Assembly (NCBI GenBank): GCA_038138145.1
Contig: JAYQDD010000009.1
Coordinates: 1 to 64,000, forward strand
Origin: UBA3537 sp038138145
GTDB lineage: Bacteria; Bacteroidota; Bacteroidia; Flavobacteriales; Flavobacteriaceae
DNA length: 64,000 nucleotides
Reading direction: 5' to 3'
In this document: piece by piece, positions 25,649-34,667 of the stretch
Position numbering within the stretch: position 1 is the stretch's first letter
How the letters are laid out: each line of letters starts with the position of its first letter
Position numbers and translations under genes: made by a program
The notes under the pieces: generated by a model
Told to the model about the DNA's origin: nothing
Database searches by the model: none
What the model saw: only the letters and a program-made list of their open reading frames with translations

Positions 25649-26431
25649 ATGAAAAAATTATATGTATTAATCCTGTTTTTGTGTGTTTCTTTAGGATATG
25701 CTCAAAAATCATTAAAAGCCGATTTTATAAAAAAGACTGCTGCGGACTGGTCCCAATTTGTAGGGGTAGACCGTTTTGATGCCCTATACTTTCTTGAAAA
25801 CAAAGCACTATACAAAAAAAAAGGCGATAATGTTCTGTCATACAGCAATTTACAATTTGGAGGAATTGATCAAGTTCAAATTTTTAATACCCTCAAAATT
25901 GCCGTGCTCCACAAAGCCCAAAATTCAGTTGTACTTTTAGACAATCGTCTTGCAGAATTGTTTGAATTAAATTTTAATATGATTAGTCCTGTTCGTTTGG
26001 TCAATAACATTGCTTTGGGTAGCGATTCCACATTTTGGATGTTCAATGCAATAACGCTTCAGCTTGAGTTGTTTGACTATGAAAAAAAACGTACGAAATT
26101 GGCTACATTACCTTTGAATGAACAAGTATTGGCATTAGAAAGTGATTACAACAATGTTTATGCCCTCACCCCTTCTTATTTCTTTCAGTTCAACTACACC
26201 GGGAGTTTAGTACAAAAAATAAAACATGAATCTTTTGATGGATTTAGTGTTTTAAATGAGGTGTTGTTATTCCAAAAGAACAATGAACTTTATTACAAAT
26301 ACGCTGATAGTGATGAATTTCAAATTCTAGAAATTCCAAAAAATTTAATTAAACAGTTTTTTGTAATGAATCAAACCTTGTATATTTATGACGGCGAATT
26401 TCTTCACCACTACCAACTTATAAAACATTAA
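25649..26431 (+). CDS. Hypothetical secreted protein, possible beta-propeller
   Basis: The 260-residue protein has signal peptide MKKLYVLILFLCVSLGYAQ. The rest consists of regularly spaced beta-rich blocks (DALYFLENKALYKKKGDN, GGIDQVQIFNTLKIAVL, NSVVLLDNRLAELFELNF, STFWMFNAITLQLELFDYE, NNVYALTPSYFFQFNY) that resemble degenerate propeller blades. I do not recognise a named family. It ends 3 bp before the deoxynucleoside kinase, so the two are cotranscribed, although a periplasmic protein and a cytosolic kinase have no evident functional link. Confidence 0.6.
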   Translation: MKKLYVLILFLCVSLGYAQKSLKADFIKKTAADWSQFVGVDRFDALYFLENKALYKKKGDNVLSYSNLQFGGIDQVQIFNTLKIAVLHKAQNSVVLLDNRLAELFELNFNMISPVRLVNNIALGSDSTFWMFNAITLQLELFDYEKKRTKLATLPLNEQVLALESDYNNVYALTPSYFFQFNYTGSLVQKIKHESFDGFSVLNEVLLFQKNNELYYKYADSDEFQILEIPKNLIKQFFVMNQTLYIYDGEFLHHYQLIKH

Positions 26432-26434
26432 ATT

Positions 26435-27049
26435 ATGCACATTGCAATTGCAGGAAATATAGGCGCTGGGAAAACAACATTAACCCAATTATTGGCAAAA
26501 CACTACAAATGGGAAGCACAGTTAGAGGACGTTGTGGACAATCCTTATTTGGATGATTTTTACAATCAAATGGAGCGTTGGAGTTTTAATCTTCAAGTGT
26601 ATTTTTTGAACAGCAGATTTCGACAAGTTTTGCAAATCCGTAAAAGCGGTAAAGATATTATTCAAGACCGAACCATTTATGAAGATGCAAATATTTTTGC
26701 GCCGAACTTACACGCAATGGGGCTGATGACCAACAGGGATTTTGACAATTACAGTTCTTTATTCAATTTGATGGAAAGCTTAGTTGAAGCACCAGACCTG
26801 CTTATTTACTTGCGAAGTTCTATTCCGAATCTAGTCAATCAAATTCACAAACGCGGTAGAGATTATGAAAACTCAATAAGTATTGATTACCTCAGCCGAC
26901 TGAATGAACGCTATGAAGCCTGGATTCATGGCTACAACAAAGGACGATTGCTAATCATTGATGTTGATGATTTAGATTTTGTAGAAAACAAAGAAGATCT
27001 CGGCGGAATTATCAATAAAATTGATGCTGAAATAAATGGCCTTTTTTAA
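26435..27049 (+). CDS. Deoxynucleoside kinase
   Basis: This 204-residue enzyme phosphorylates deoxynucleosides with ATP for salvage. The P-loop is GNIGAGKTTL (residues ~7-16), followed by the substrate-side LEDVVDNPYLDDFY, the catalytic DRTIYED motif (Asp-Arg) and IYLRSSIPNLVNQIHKRGRDYE, which corresponds to the lid. Bacterial relatives act mostly on deoxyadenosine or deoxyguanosine; the base specificity cannot be read here. It is in the same window as nupC, thyA and folA, which also serve nucleotide supply, but not in one operon with them. A strong terminator follows. Confidence 0.9.
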   Translation: MHIAIAGNIGAGKTTLTQLLAKHYKWEAQLEDVVDNPYLDDFYNQMERWSFNLQVYFLNSRFRQVLQIRKSGKDIIQDRTIYEDANIFAPNLHAMGLMTNRDFDNYSSLFNLMESLVEAPDLLIYLRSSIPNLVNQIHKRGRDYENSISIDYLSRLNERYEAWIHGYNKGRLLIIDVDDLDFVENKEDLGGIINKIDAEINGLF

Positions 27050-27070
27050 GAATACAAATCATCACAAAAT

Positions 27071-27108
27071 AAAAAAACCACATTGAATAGCTCAATGTGG
27101 TTTTTTTT
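27071..27108. terminator. Bidirectional terminator between the kinase and hppA
   Basis: A7-CCACATTGA and TCAATGTGG-T8 form a 9-bp GC-containing stem with a 5-nt loop and A/T tails on both sides, serving both convergent genes. Confidence 0.93.
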
Positions 27109-27125
27109 ATAGCGGATAAAGAAGT

Positions 27126-29504
27126 TTACTTTTTTGTAACTTCTTTTAATCTTTCTTCTAAAAGTTTTTCAACTTCATCCTCAGTTCCGTAAAATGATTT
27201 TTTTACAATGGTTTCAACACCATTTTCAGTTGTAACACTTGTGATACTTGCTGTAGCGTATTCTGAATCATCCGACTCAATGGAAACATTGAGCTCAACT
27301 TCATGAGTATTCATAGCAGTTGCTTCTTCAGAATGCCCCCCCAAAATTGGTGCAACAACTAACCCAATAAGACAAGTCAATTTGATCAAAATATTCATTG
27401 AAGGCCCAGAAGTGTCTTTGAATGGATCACCAACGGTATCTCCAGTAACTGCTGCTTTGTGGGCATCAGAGCCTTTGTAGGTCATTTCCCCATTAATTTC
27501 AACACCTGCTTCAAAAGATTTTTTGGCATTGTCCCATGCTCCACCAGCGTTGTTTTGGAAAATTGCCCAAAGTACACCTGAAACCGTAACACCTGCCATA
27601 TAACCTCCTAGCATTTCTGCTACAAGTTTGTGGTTGTCTGGATAAATTAATAACCCGATAAGGACAATCAAAATAGGGAAACCAATGGTCAATAATCCTG
27701 GCAATAACATTTGTCTTAAAGATGCCTTTGTAGATATATCTACACATTTGTCGTACTCTGGCTTACCAGTTCCTTCCATAATTCCTGGAATCTCTTTGAA
27801 TTGGCGTCTAACCTCTTCGACCATTTCCATAGCGGCTTTTCCAACAGAGCTCATCGCCAATGCTGAAAATACTACAGGAACCATTCCTCCTACAAAAAGC
27901 ATTGCAAGAACTGGTGCTTTAAATATATTAATTCCGTCTATTTCTGTAAACGTTACATAGGCCGCAAATAAAGCGAGCGCTGTAAGTGCAGCAGAAGCAA
28001 TAGCAAAACCTTTTCCTGTTGCCGCAGTGGTATTACCTACAGAATCTAAAATATCTGTACGTTCACGAACAATTGGTTCTTGCTCACTCATTTCAGCGAT
28101 ACCTCCTGCATTGTCTGCAATAGGTCCAAAGGCATCAATGGCCAATTGCATTGCTGTTGTGGCCATCATTGCAGAGGCTGCCATCGCCACACCATAAAAT
28201 CCAGCAAAAGCATAAGAAGCCCAAATGGCAATTGCAAACAATAATACTGAAGAAAATGTAGAAATCATTCCTGTTGCAAGACCAGCAATAATATTGGTTG
28301 CAGCTCCGGTACTTGATTGTTGTACGATATTTAAAATTGGTTTTTTACCTAGTCCTGTATAATATTCTGTGAATGATGAAATTGCTCCACCAACAACTAA
28401 TCCTACTAAAGTAGCATAGAAAACTCGCATAGAAGAAATATCTTTCAATCCTTCTCCATAGAATTCCATTTGCATCGTTTCTGGAAGCATCCAAGTGACC
28501 AAAACAAAACTAGCAACACCGACCAATACAATAGAGGTCCAGTTTCCAATATTGAGTGCTTTTTGCACTTGTGCTTCTTTGGCATCATTTGAACTAATTT
28601 TAACAAGAAGTGTTCCTAAAATAGAAATAATGATTCCAGCACCGGCAATAGCCATCGGTAACAAGATGGGTCCAATACCTCCAAAGGCATCTGAAATACT
28701 TCCGCCCATGTCTTTAATAATGTAATTTCCTAAAACCATAGCAGCCAAAACTGTCGCTACATAAGACCCAAAAAGATCGGCACCCATACCAGCAACATCA
28801 CCTACATTGTCCCCAACATTATCTGCAATAGTTGCAGGGTTTCGAGGATCATCTTCTGGAATACCAGCTTCTACTTTACCCACTAAATCAGCACCTACAT
28901 CGGCTGCTTTAGTGTAAATACCTCCACCAACACGAGCAAAAAGTGCAATAGACTCTGCACCTAATGAAAATCCTGCAAGGGTTTCAAGGACAATCGTCAT
29001 ATCAACAGTATTGGTCCAAGCACCATCCATAAACATTTGGAAAAATAGGATGAAGAATGATGAAAGCCCAAGAACTGCCAATCCAGCAACACCAAGCCCC
29101 ATGACTGTTCCTCCACCAAAAGAAATTTTTAATGCTTCAGGAAGACTTGTACGCGCAGCTTGAGTTGTTCTAACATTTGTTTTAGTGGCTATACGCATCC
29201 CAATATTTCCTGCTACCGCAGAAAAAACTGCACCTATGACAAACGCTACTATAATAAGGTAACTTGTTGTTTCTACAACAGACGCTACACCAGCTAATGC
29301 TATACTTGCACCAACCACAAAATATGTAAGTAATTTGTATTCTGCTTTAAGAAATGCTAATGCCCCAACATAGATATGATCAGAGATCTCTTTCATTTTG
29401 CCATCTCCAGCATCTTTTTTCATGATTGAACCTCTTTTGGCCCACATGTAAAGCAATCCAATTACTGCCATCGCAATCGGCATATAAATCATTAATGATT
29501 CCAT
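27126..29504 (-). CDS. hppA: Membrane-bound ion-pumping pyrophosphatase, K+-dependent type
   Basis: This 792-residue integral membrane enzyme couples pyrophosphate hydrolysis to Na+ and/or H+ export. About 16 hydrophobic segments are visible. The active site is intact: DVGADLVGKVEAGIPEDDPR and TIADNVGDNVGDVAGMGADL (metal-PPi Asp/Lys cluster), then GPIADNAGGIAEM and GDTVGDPFKDTSGPS. GNTTAATGKG has Ala where K+-independent enzymes have Lys, pointing to K+ dependence. H+ versus Na+ pumping cannot be settled by eye. A C-terminal ~70-residue tail (NTHEVELNVSIESDDSE) after the last membrane segment is unusual. Single gene with its own promoter and terminator. Confidence 0.95.
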   Translation of the reverse strand: MESLMIYMPIAMAVIGLLYMWAKRGSIMKKDAGDGKMKEISDHIYVGALAFLKAEYKLLTYFVVGASIALAGVASVVETTSYLIIVAFVIGAVFSAVAGNIGMRIATKTNVRTTQAARTSLPEALKISFGGGTVMGLGVAGLAVLGLSSFFILFFQMFMDGAWTNTVDMTIVLETLAGFSLGAESIALFARVGGGIYTKAADVGADLVGKVEAGIPEDDPRNPATIADNVGDNVGDVAGMGADLFGSYVATVLAAMVLGNYIIKDMGGSISDAFGGIGPILLPMAIAGAGIIISILGTLLVKISSNDAKEAQVQKALNIGNWTSIVLVGVASFVLVTWMLPETMQMEFYGEGLKDISSMRVFYATLVGLVVGGAISSFTEYYTGLGKKPILNIVQQSSTGAATNIIAGLATGMISTFSSVLLFAIAIWASYAFAGFYGVAMAASAMMATTAMQLAIDAFGPIADNAGGIAEMSEQEPIVRERTDILDSVGNTTAATGKGFAIASAALTALALFAAYVTFTEIDGINIFKAPVLAMLFVGGMVPVVFSALAMSSVGKAAMEMVEEVRRQFKEIPGIMEGTGKPEYDKCVDISTKASLRQMLLPGLLTIGFPILIVLIGLLIYPDNHKLVAEMLGGYMAGVTVSGVLWAIFQNNAGGAWDNAKKSFEAGVEINGEMTYKGSDAHKAAVTGDTVGDPFKDTSGPSMNILIKLTCLIGLVVAPILGGHSEEATAMNTHEVELNVSIESDDSEYATASITSVTTENGVETIVKKSFYGTEDEVEKLLEERLKEVTKK

Positions 29505-29533
29505 AATATAGTTTTAATTGATTTTAAAGGCCA

Positions 29534-29541
29534 CAAATGTA
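29534..29541 (-). promoter_or_regulatory. -7 element of the hppA promoter
   Basis: TACATTTG on the minus strand is a perfect TAnnTTTG, 30 bp before the hppA start. A T-rich tract lies upstream; no clear TTG at the usual spacing. Confidence 0.55.
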
Positions 29542-29598
29542 ATGAATTGAATAAGAATAGAAAAACCTATTTTTTGACTTATTTTAGGGCCCCTTGTT

Positions 29599-30576
29599 TT
29601 ATTTATATAATACTTTCTTTACAGCTTTGACCACATCGTCACTGTTAGGCAACCATTCCTCTAACAAAACAGGAGAATAAGGAGCCGGAGTATCGGCGGT
29701 ATTGATTTTTATGATTGGTGCATCAAGGTAATCAAAAGCTTTTTGTTGCACTTGATAGGTGATTTCAGTAGAAACATTCCCAAATGGCCAAGCTTCTTCC
29801 AAAATAACTAATCGATTCGTTTTTTTGACTGATTCCAAAATTGAATTGATATCTAAAGGTCGTACTGTTCTAAGATCGATGACTTCACAAGAAATTCCCT
29901 CTTTTTCCAAGTCTTCAGCGGCTTTGTAGGCTTCTTTTATAATTTTACCAAATGAAACAACCGTTACATCTGATCCTGTACGCTTAATTTCCGCAACACC
30001 AATAGGTAAGATATATTCCCCCTCAGGAACTTCACCTTTATCGCCGTACATCTGCTCACTTTCCATAAAAATAACGGGGTCGTCATCACGAATTGCGGCT
30101 TTTAAAAGCCCTTTAGCATCATAAGGATTTGAAGGGACAATCACTTTTAATCCTGGGCAATTGGCATACCAACTTTCAAAAGCTTGTGAGTGCGTTGCTG
30201 CCAACTGACCTGCAGAGGCCGTTGGTCCTCTAAAAACAATGGGGCATTTAAATTGACCTCCAGACATTTGTCTAATTTTTGCAGCATTATTTATGATTTG
30301 ATCAATCCCAACTAAGGAAAAATTAAAGGTCATGAACTCCACAATAGGTCTGTTGCCTGTCATTGTAGAACCTACTGCTATCCCTGCAAAACCAAGCTCT
30401 GCAATAGGAGTGTCAATCACACGCTTTTCGCCAAATTCATCAAGCATACCTTTGGATGCTTTATACGCACCATTATATTCGGCTACTTCTTCACCCATCA
30501 AATAAATGCTTTCGTCACGGCGCATCTCCTCGCTCATGGCTTCACAAATTGCCTCTCTAAACTGAATTGTTTTCAT
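29599..30576 (-). CDS. pdhB: Pyruvate dehydrogenase E1 component, beta subunit
   Basis: The beta chain of the thiamine-diphosphate-dependent E1 of the pyruvate (or branched-chain keto-acid) dehydrogenase complex. The 325 residues begin with MKTIQFREAICEAMSEEMRR and contain the ThDP-activating Glu in LMGEEVAEYNGAYKASKG, the IDTPIAELGFAGIAVG interface, THSQAFESWYANCPGLKV and the C-terminal EEAWPFGNVSTEI and DTPAPYSPVLLEEW. The alpha subunit and E2/E3 are not in the window. It is divergent from etfBA, sharing an intergenic region that contains a 24-bp palindrome. Its -7 TATTTTTG lies 20 bp upstream. Confidence 0.93.
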   Translation of the reverse strand: MKTIQFREAICEAMSEEMRRDESIYLMGEEVAEYNGAYKASKGMLDEFGEKRVIDTPIAELGFAGIAVGSTMTGNRPIVEFMTFNFSLVGIDQIINNAAKIRQMSGGQFKCPIVFRGPTASAGQLAATHSQAFESWYANCPGLKVIVPSNPYDAKGLLKAAIRDDDPVIFMESEQMYGDKGEVPEGEYILPIGVAEIKRTGSDVTVVSFGKIIKEAYKAAEDLEKEGISCEVIDLRTVRPLDINSILESVKKTNRLVILEEAWPFGNVSTEITYQVQQKAFDYLDAPIIKINTADTPAPYSPVLLEEWLPNSDDVVKAVKKVLYK

Positions 30577-30595
30577 TCATTAATTTTTGATGGGG

Positions 30596-30603
30596 CAAAA
30601 ATA
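30596..30603 (-). promoter_or_regulatory. -7 element of the pdhB promoter
   Basis: TATTTTTG on the minus strand, perfect -7 consensus, 20 bp before the pdhB start. A TTG lies 11 nt upstream, closer than usual. Confidence 0.5.
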
Positions 30604-30641
30604 AGAATAATGTGCAATAATAATTACATCATTTGTTTAAA

Positions 30642-30665
30642 ATTTCCTATGCATGCATAGGAAAT
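30642..30665. promoter_or_regulatory. 24-bp perfect palindrome, candidate operator between pdhB and etfB
   Basis: Half-site ATTTCCTATGCA is followed directly by its exact reverse complement TGCATAGGAAAT. It ends 14 bp before the etfB -7 (30680-30687), overlapping the expected -33 of etfB, and lies 38 bp upstream of the pdhB -7. No T-run follows, which argues against a terminator. Confidence 0.65.
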
Positions 30666-30679
30666 ATGAACTTTTTTTG

Positions 30680-30687
30680 TACCTTCG
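30680..30687 (+). promoter_or_regulatory. -7-like element of the etfBA promoter
   Basis: TACCTTCG differs from TAnnTTTG by one base and lies 37 bp before the etfB ATG. The position expected for its -33 falls inside the 24-bp palindrome. Confidence 0.45.
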
Positions 30688-30724
30688 TCCAAATAATTAA
30701 TTGGAACACTAAAACACCCAAATA

Positions 30725-31471
30725 ATGAAAATATTAGTATGTATCAGTCATGTCCCAGACACCACTTCAAAAATAAATTTTACAAACGACAACACGTCCT
30801 TTGACACCAATGGAGTGCAATTTGTAATCAATCCGAATGACGAATTTGGTTTAACAAGAGCCATGTGGTTCAAAGAAAAACAAAATGCATCTGTAGACGT
30901 TATTAACGTTGGTGGGGCTGAGACAGAATCTACTCTAAGAAAGGCCTTAGCCATTGGAGCCGATGCCGCATTCAGAGTCAATACAGTGCCAACCGATGGA
31001 TATGCAGTAGCCAAAGAACTTTCAAAAGTTGCCAAAGAAGGTCATTACGATTTAATCATTGCAGGGCGAGAGTCTATAGATTATAACGGTGGAATGGTTC
31101 CAGGCATGATGGCTGCAGAACTTGGCGCAAGTTTTGTCAATAACTGTATTGCTTTGGAAATTGATGGAGAAAAAGCAACTGCTGTTCGCGAAATTGATGG
31201 AGGAAAAGAAACACTTACAAGTACTTTACCACTAGTCATTGGAGGACAAAAAGGACTTGTAGAAGAAAGCGATTTAAAAATCCCGAATATGCGCGGGATA
31301 ATGATGGCAAGAAAAAAACCTTTGACTGTACTTGAACCATCTGGTCAACAAACAAGTTCTACAACACTAAAGTTTGAAAAACCAGCACCAAAAGGTGCTA
31401 TCAAAATGGTAGATGCCGAAAATATTGATGAACTTATTAATCTTTTGCACAACGAAGCAAAAGTCATTTAA
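30725..31471 (+). CDS. etfB: Electron transfer flavoprotein, beta subunit
   Basis: EtfB with EtfA accepts electrons from acyl-CoA dehydrogenases and passes them towards the quinone pool. The 248-residue sequence has MKILVCISHVPDTTSKI at the N-terminus, FVINPNDEFGLTRAM, the ADAAFRV stretch and DLIIAGRESIDYNGGMVPGMMAAELG, which forms the AMP-binding side, and PLVIGGQKGLVEESDLKIPN. Standard length. etfA follows after 11 bp in the same operon. A strong palindrome overlaps the promoter, so transcription is probably controlled by a dimeric regulator, perhaps of lipid catabolism (inference). Confidence 0.95.
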   Translation: MKILVCISHVPDTTSKINFTNDNTSFDTNGVQFVINPNDEFGLTRAMWFKEKQNASVDVINVGGAETESTLRKALAIGADAAFRVNTVPTDGYAVAKELSKVAKEGHYDLIIAGRESIDYNGGMVPGMMAAELGASFVNNCIALEIDGEKATAVREIDGGKETLTSTLPLVIGGQKGLVEESDLKIPNMRGIMMARKKPLTVLEPSGQQTSSTTLKFEKPAPKGAIKMVDAENIDELINLLHNEAKVI

Positions 31472-31482
31472 AACAAAAAAAT

Positions 31483-32439
31483 ATGTCCGTACTCGTATAT
31501 ATAGAATCTGAAAATGGAGCATTTAAAAAAGCAGCATTAGAAGTTGCCTCTTATGGCCGTGCTGTTGCAAATGCGCTAAATACAAAATTAAATGCTGTTG
31601 TGTTCAATACAGAAGACTGTACTCAACTGGGAACTTATGGGGTTGATAAAGTTCTAAGTGTAAACCATTCTGAGCAATTCAATGCGAAAATTTATGCCGA
31701 TGTTCTTGTACAGGCCGCACAAAAAGAACAAGCTTATGTGGTAATTTTGAGCAGTAGTGCAGATAGTCGCTACCTCGCTCCAATGCTCTCTGTTGGATTG
31801 AATGCAGGTTATGTGCCCAATGTTGTTGAAGTGCCTACAAGTACTCAACCATTTGTTGTAAAAAGAAGTGTTTTTAGTAATAAAGCATTTTGCGAAACAG
31901 AAATTACAACAGAAGTGAAAGTTATTGGACTATCCAACAATGCCTTTGGCCTTATTGAACAATCTGTTTCAGTAGAGGTTGTATCATTTTCACCAACAAT
32001 GAGCTCTTCTAATGTTAGCGTTGAAAAAGTAGACAAAGCCACCAACAAGGTATCTATTGCAGATGCAGAAACTGTAGTATCTGCTGGACGAGGATTGAAA
32101 GGGCCTGAACATTGGGGTATGATAGAAGAATTGGCAGACGTTCTTGGTGCTGCAACGGCGTGTTCGAAACCAGTATCGGATTTGGGCTGGAGACCGCATA
32201 GTGAGCACGTTGGCCAAACTGGGAAACCAGTGGCCAGTAACCTGTATATTGCTATTGGAATTTCAGGAGCAATACAACATTTGGCTGGTATAAATTCATC
32301 TAAAGTGAAAGTCGTTATCAATACCGATCCTGAAGCACCATTTTTCAAAGCCGCAGATTATGGCATTGTAGGCGATGCTTTTGAAGTTGTACCAAAATTG
32401 ATCGAAAAACTTAAGACGTTTAAAGCACAAAATAATTAG
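31483..32439 (+). CDS. etfA: Electron transfer flavoprotein, alpha subunit
   Basis: The FAD-carrying partner of EtfB; 318 residues. N-terminal half: MSVLVYIESENGAFKKAALEV and VVILSSSADSRYLAPMLS. The C-terminal FAD domain has the family signature: SAGRGLKGPEHWGMIEELADVLGAA, ACSKPVSDLGWRPHSEHVGQTGK, LYIAIGISGAIQHLAGI and NTDPEAPFFKAADYGIVGD. The Arg in GRGL and the SGAIQH loop contact FAD. 11 bp after etfB. A 112-bp gap with no terminator separates it from the next gene. Confidence 0.96.
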   Translation: MSVLVYIESENGAFKKAALEVASYGRAVANALNTKLNAVVFNTEDCTQLGTYGVDKVLSVNHSEQFNAKIYADVLVQAAQKEQAYVVILSSSADSRYLAPMLSVGLNAGYVPNVVEVPTSTQPFVVKRSVFSNKAFCETEITTEVKVIGLSNNAFGLIEQSVSVEVVSFSPTMSSSNVSVEKVDKATNKVSIADAETVVSAGRGLKGPEHWGMIEELADVLGAATACSKPVSDLGWRPHSEHVGQTGKPVASNLYIAIGISGAIQHLAGINSSKVKVVINTDPEAPFFKAADYGIVGDAFEVVPKLIEKLKTFKAQNN

Positions 32440-32551
32440 TGAACCTCCTCAGTGATAGCAACTAAAACTTCGTTTTTTGGATAATTCATTAAAAGTTAGG
32501 TGCTTAAGTTTGGTATTTTAGGAATTAAAACTGTTATTTGTTAGAACAATA

Positions 32552-33169
32552 ATGAGTTTAGTTCGTCTTAACATAAAGGGTATTTCTTACAGTCAAACAC
32601 AAAGTGGCGCTTATGCACTGATTCTCAGTGAAGTAGATGGCGAACGTAAGTTGCCTATTGTCATTGGCGCATTTGAAGCACAATCTATTGCTATTGCCCT
32701 TGAAAAAGATATTCGTCCACCAAGGCCTTTGACCCACGATTTATTCAAAAATTTTTCTGACCGGTTTGATATTATAGTCAAACAAGTCATTATCCATAAA
32801 CTTGTGGATGGTGTATTTTATGCTTCTTTAATATGTGAAAGCAACGGCAAAGAAGAAATTATTGATGCGCGAACTAGCGATGCAATTGCACTTGCTTTAC
32901 GCTTTTCTGCACCTATTTTTACCTACAAGAATATTCTTGAAAAAGCAGGAATTATTCTGAAAATTAGCCCTGAGGAGGATTTAGAAAAAAATGGTGATGC
33001 TTTAGTGTTTGAAGAAGCTCCTAGAGATAATTCAGAAAAAGACATAGACGAACAAAACGATTATAAAAATCTATCTTTAGCCGAACTAGAGGATTTGCTG
33101 CAAAAAGCCGTTTCTGATGAAAATTATGAAATCGCAGCAAAAATTAGAGATGAAATTTCAAAACGATAA
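32552..33169 (+). CDS. Bifunctional nuclease family protein (DUF151) with C-terminal UVR motif
   Basis: Residues ~1-135 are a DUF151 domain (SYSQTQSGAYALILSE, KLPIVIGAFEAQSIAIALE, RPPRPLTHDLFKNF, IIDARTSDAIALALR), the family named after a plant DNase/RNase although bacterial activity is poorly documented. After an acidic linker, residues ~170-205 form a UVR-type helical hairpin (LAELEDLLQKAVSDENYEIAAKIRDEI) as in UvrB/UvrC and McsA, a protein-interaction motif. 205 residues in all. It is followed after 11 bp by nupC. Its cellular role is unclear; the UVR motif hints at a DNA-repair or protease partner. Confidence 0.85.
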   Translation: MSLVRLNIKGISYSQTQSGAYALILSEVDGERKLPIVIGAFEAQSIAIALEKDIRPPRPLTHDLFKNFSDRFDIIVKQVIIHKLVDGVFYASLICESNGKEEIIDARTSDAIALALRFSAPIFTYKNILEKAGIILKISPEEDLEKNGDALVFEEAPRDNSEKDIDEQNDYKNLSLAELEDLLQKAVSDENYEIAAKIRDEISKR

Positions 33170-33180
33170 GCACAATACAT

Positions 33181-34572
33181 ATGACTAAAGCCATTGCACT
33201 ACTTTTTGCACTCAACAGCCCTTCGCTTTTTGCACAAGCAAATGCATCACAAATAATTGAAAGTCAAGGTTTTAGCTTGGATAGTTTGTTGAGAGGAATT
33301 CTGGGAATGGTCGTACTCTTGGCAATCGCAATAGCATTGAGCACAAATAGGAAAGCTATCAATTGGAGGACAGTAGGGTTTGGATTGAGTGCTCAACTAT
33401 TGTTGGCTATTGCTGTTTTGAAGGTTGAATTTGTCCAAAAAATATTTAAGGGAATTGGAAATATCTTTCTTGCCGTTCTCGATTTTACTCAAAAAGGAAC
33501 AGAGTTTTTATTTGCAGCATTTTCTACAGGAAAAATAGAAGCATCACTAAATACTTTTGCGGTTTCCATTCTTCCAACTATTATTTTCTTTTCCGCATTA
33601 ACTTCAGTCCTATTCTATTTGGGTATAATTCAAAAAGTGGTAAAAATATTCGCATGGCTTCTGACAAAACTGTTACAGGTTTCTGGCGCAGAAAGTTTAA
33701 GTGTTGCTGGAAATATATTTTTGGGTCAGACAGAAGCACCACTGATGATAAAAGCGTATTTAGAAAAAATGAATCGCTCCGAGATACTTCTAGTAATGGT
33801 TGGCGGCATGGCCACTGTTGCAGGTGGTGTTTTGGCCGCATACATTGGATTTTTGGGAGGCGAAGATGAAGTTCTTCGTCAGTACTATGCTAAGCATCTT
33901 TTGACGGCGTCTGTAATGGCTGCACCAGGTGCAATTGTCATTTCAAAAATTTTATATCCACAAACTGAAGCCATTAATAATGATGTCATTGTTTCTCAAG
34001 AAAAAGTAGGATCAAATATTCTTGACGCCATTGCAAATGGAACCACCGAAGGCCTAAAACTTGCTTTCAATATTGGTGCCATGCTTTTGGTGTTTTTAGC
34101 ATTTATCGCTATGATTAACGGAATTTTGGGATGGATTGGCGATTTTGGAGGACTAAATGAATGGGTTCAATCCAATACACCCTATCAGGAATTTTCATTA
34201 GAATTTATTCTCGGTTACGCTTTTGCCCCATTGATGTGGCTCATAGGAATTGCAAAAGAAGATATGGCACTTATGGGACAACTTTTGGGGATAAAACTCG
34301 CAGCAAGTGAATTTGTAGGATATATTCAACTTGCTGATCTTAAAGACCCTTTGGCATTGGTTCATCTCAAATACGAAAAATCCATCATTATGGCCACATA
34401 TATGCTTTGTGGTTTTGCCAATTTTGCATCTATTGGAATTCAAGTTGGAGGTATTGGATCTTTAGCGCCTGGACAAAGAAAAACACTTTCAGAATTAGGC
34501 ATGAAAGCGCTAATTGGCGGCACCATTGCATCTTTACTTTCAGCAACCATTGCAGGGTTAATCATAGGGTAA
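33181..34572 (+). CDS. nupC: Concentrative nucleoside transporter
   Basis: The 463-residue CNT-family inner-membrane symporter imports nucleosides with H+ or Na+. About ten hydrophobic segments are visible, starting at SLLRGILGMVVLLAIAIAL. Conserved motifs are NIFLGQTEAPLMIKAYLEKM (substrate-binding Gln-Thr-Glu), GGMATVAGGVLAAYIGFLG, LTASVMAAPGAIVISKILYP, and CGFANFASIGIQVGGIGSLAP with the substrate Asn/Phe. The first 20 residues (LFALNSPSLFAQA) look like an extra signal-like segment. Its products feed the deoxynucleoside kinase and thymidylate genes nearby. Confidence 0.93.
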   Translation: MTKAIALLFALNSPSLFAQANASQIIESQGFSLDSLLRGILGMVVLLAIAIALSTNRKAINWRTVGFGLSAQLLLAIAVLKVEFVQKIFKGIGNIFLAVLDFTQKGTEFLFAAFSTGKIEASLNTFAVSILPTIIFFSALTSVLFYLGIIQKVVKIFAWLLTKLLQVSGAESLSVAGNIFLGQTEAPLMIKAYLEKMNRSEILLVMVGGMATVAGGVLAAYIGFLGGEDEVLRQYYAKHLLTASVMAAPGAIVISKILYPQTEAINNDVIVSQEKVGSNILDAIANGTTEGLKLAFNIGAMLLVFLAFIAMINGILGWIGDFGGLNEWVQSNTPYQEFSLEFILGYAFAPLMWLIGIAKEDMALMGQLLGIKLAASEFVGYIQLADLKDPLALVHLKYEKSIIMATYMLCGFANFASIGIQVGGIGSLAPGQRKTLSELGMKALIGGTIASLLSATIAGLIIG

Positions 34573-34667
34573 TAAATCCGTTGATAACTTTTCAAATTAT
34601 TGTTCTTTCATACTTTACATTCATTGCTGCATTAATTATTTTTAAACTGTAATAATTAACCGTTTTT

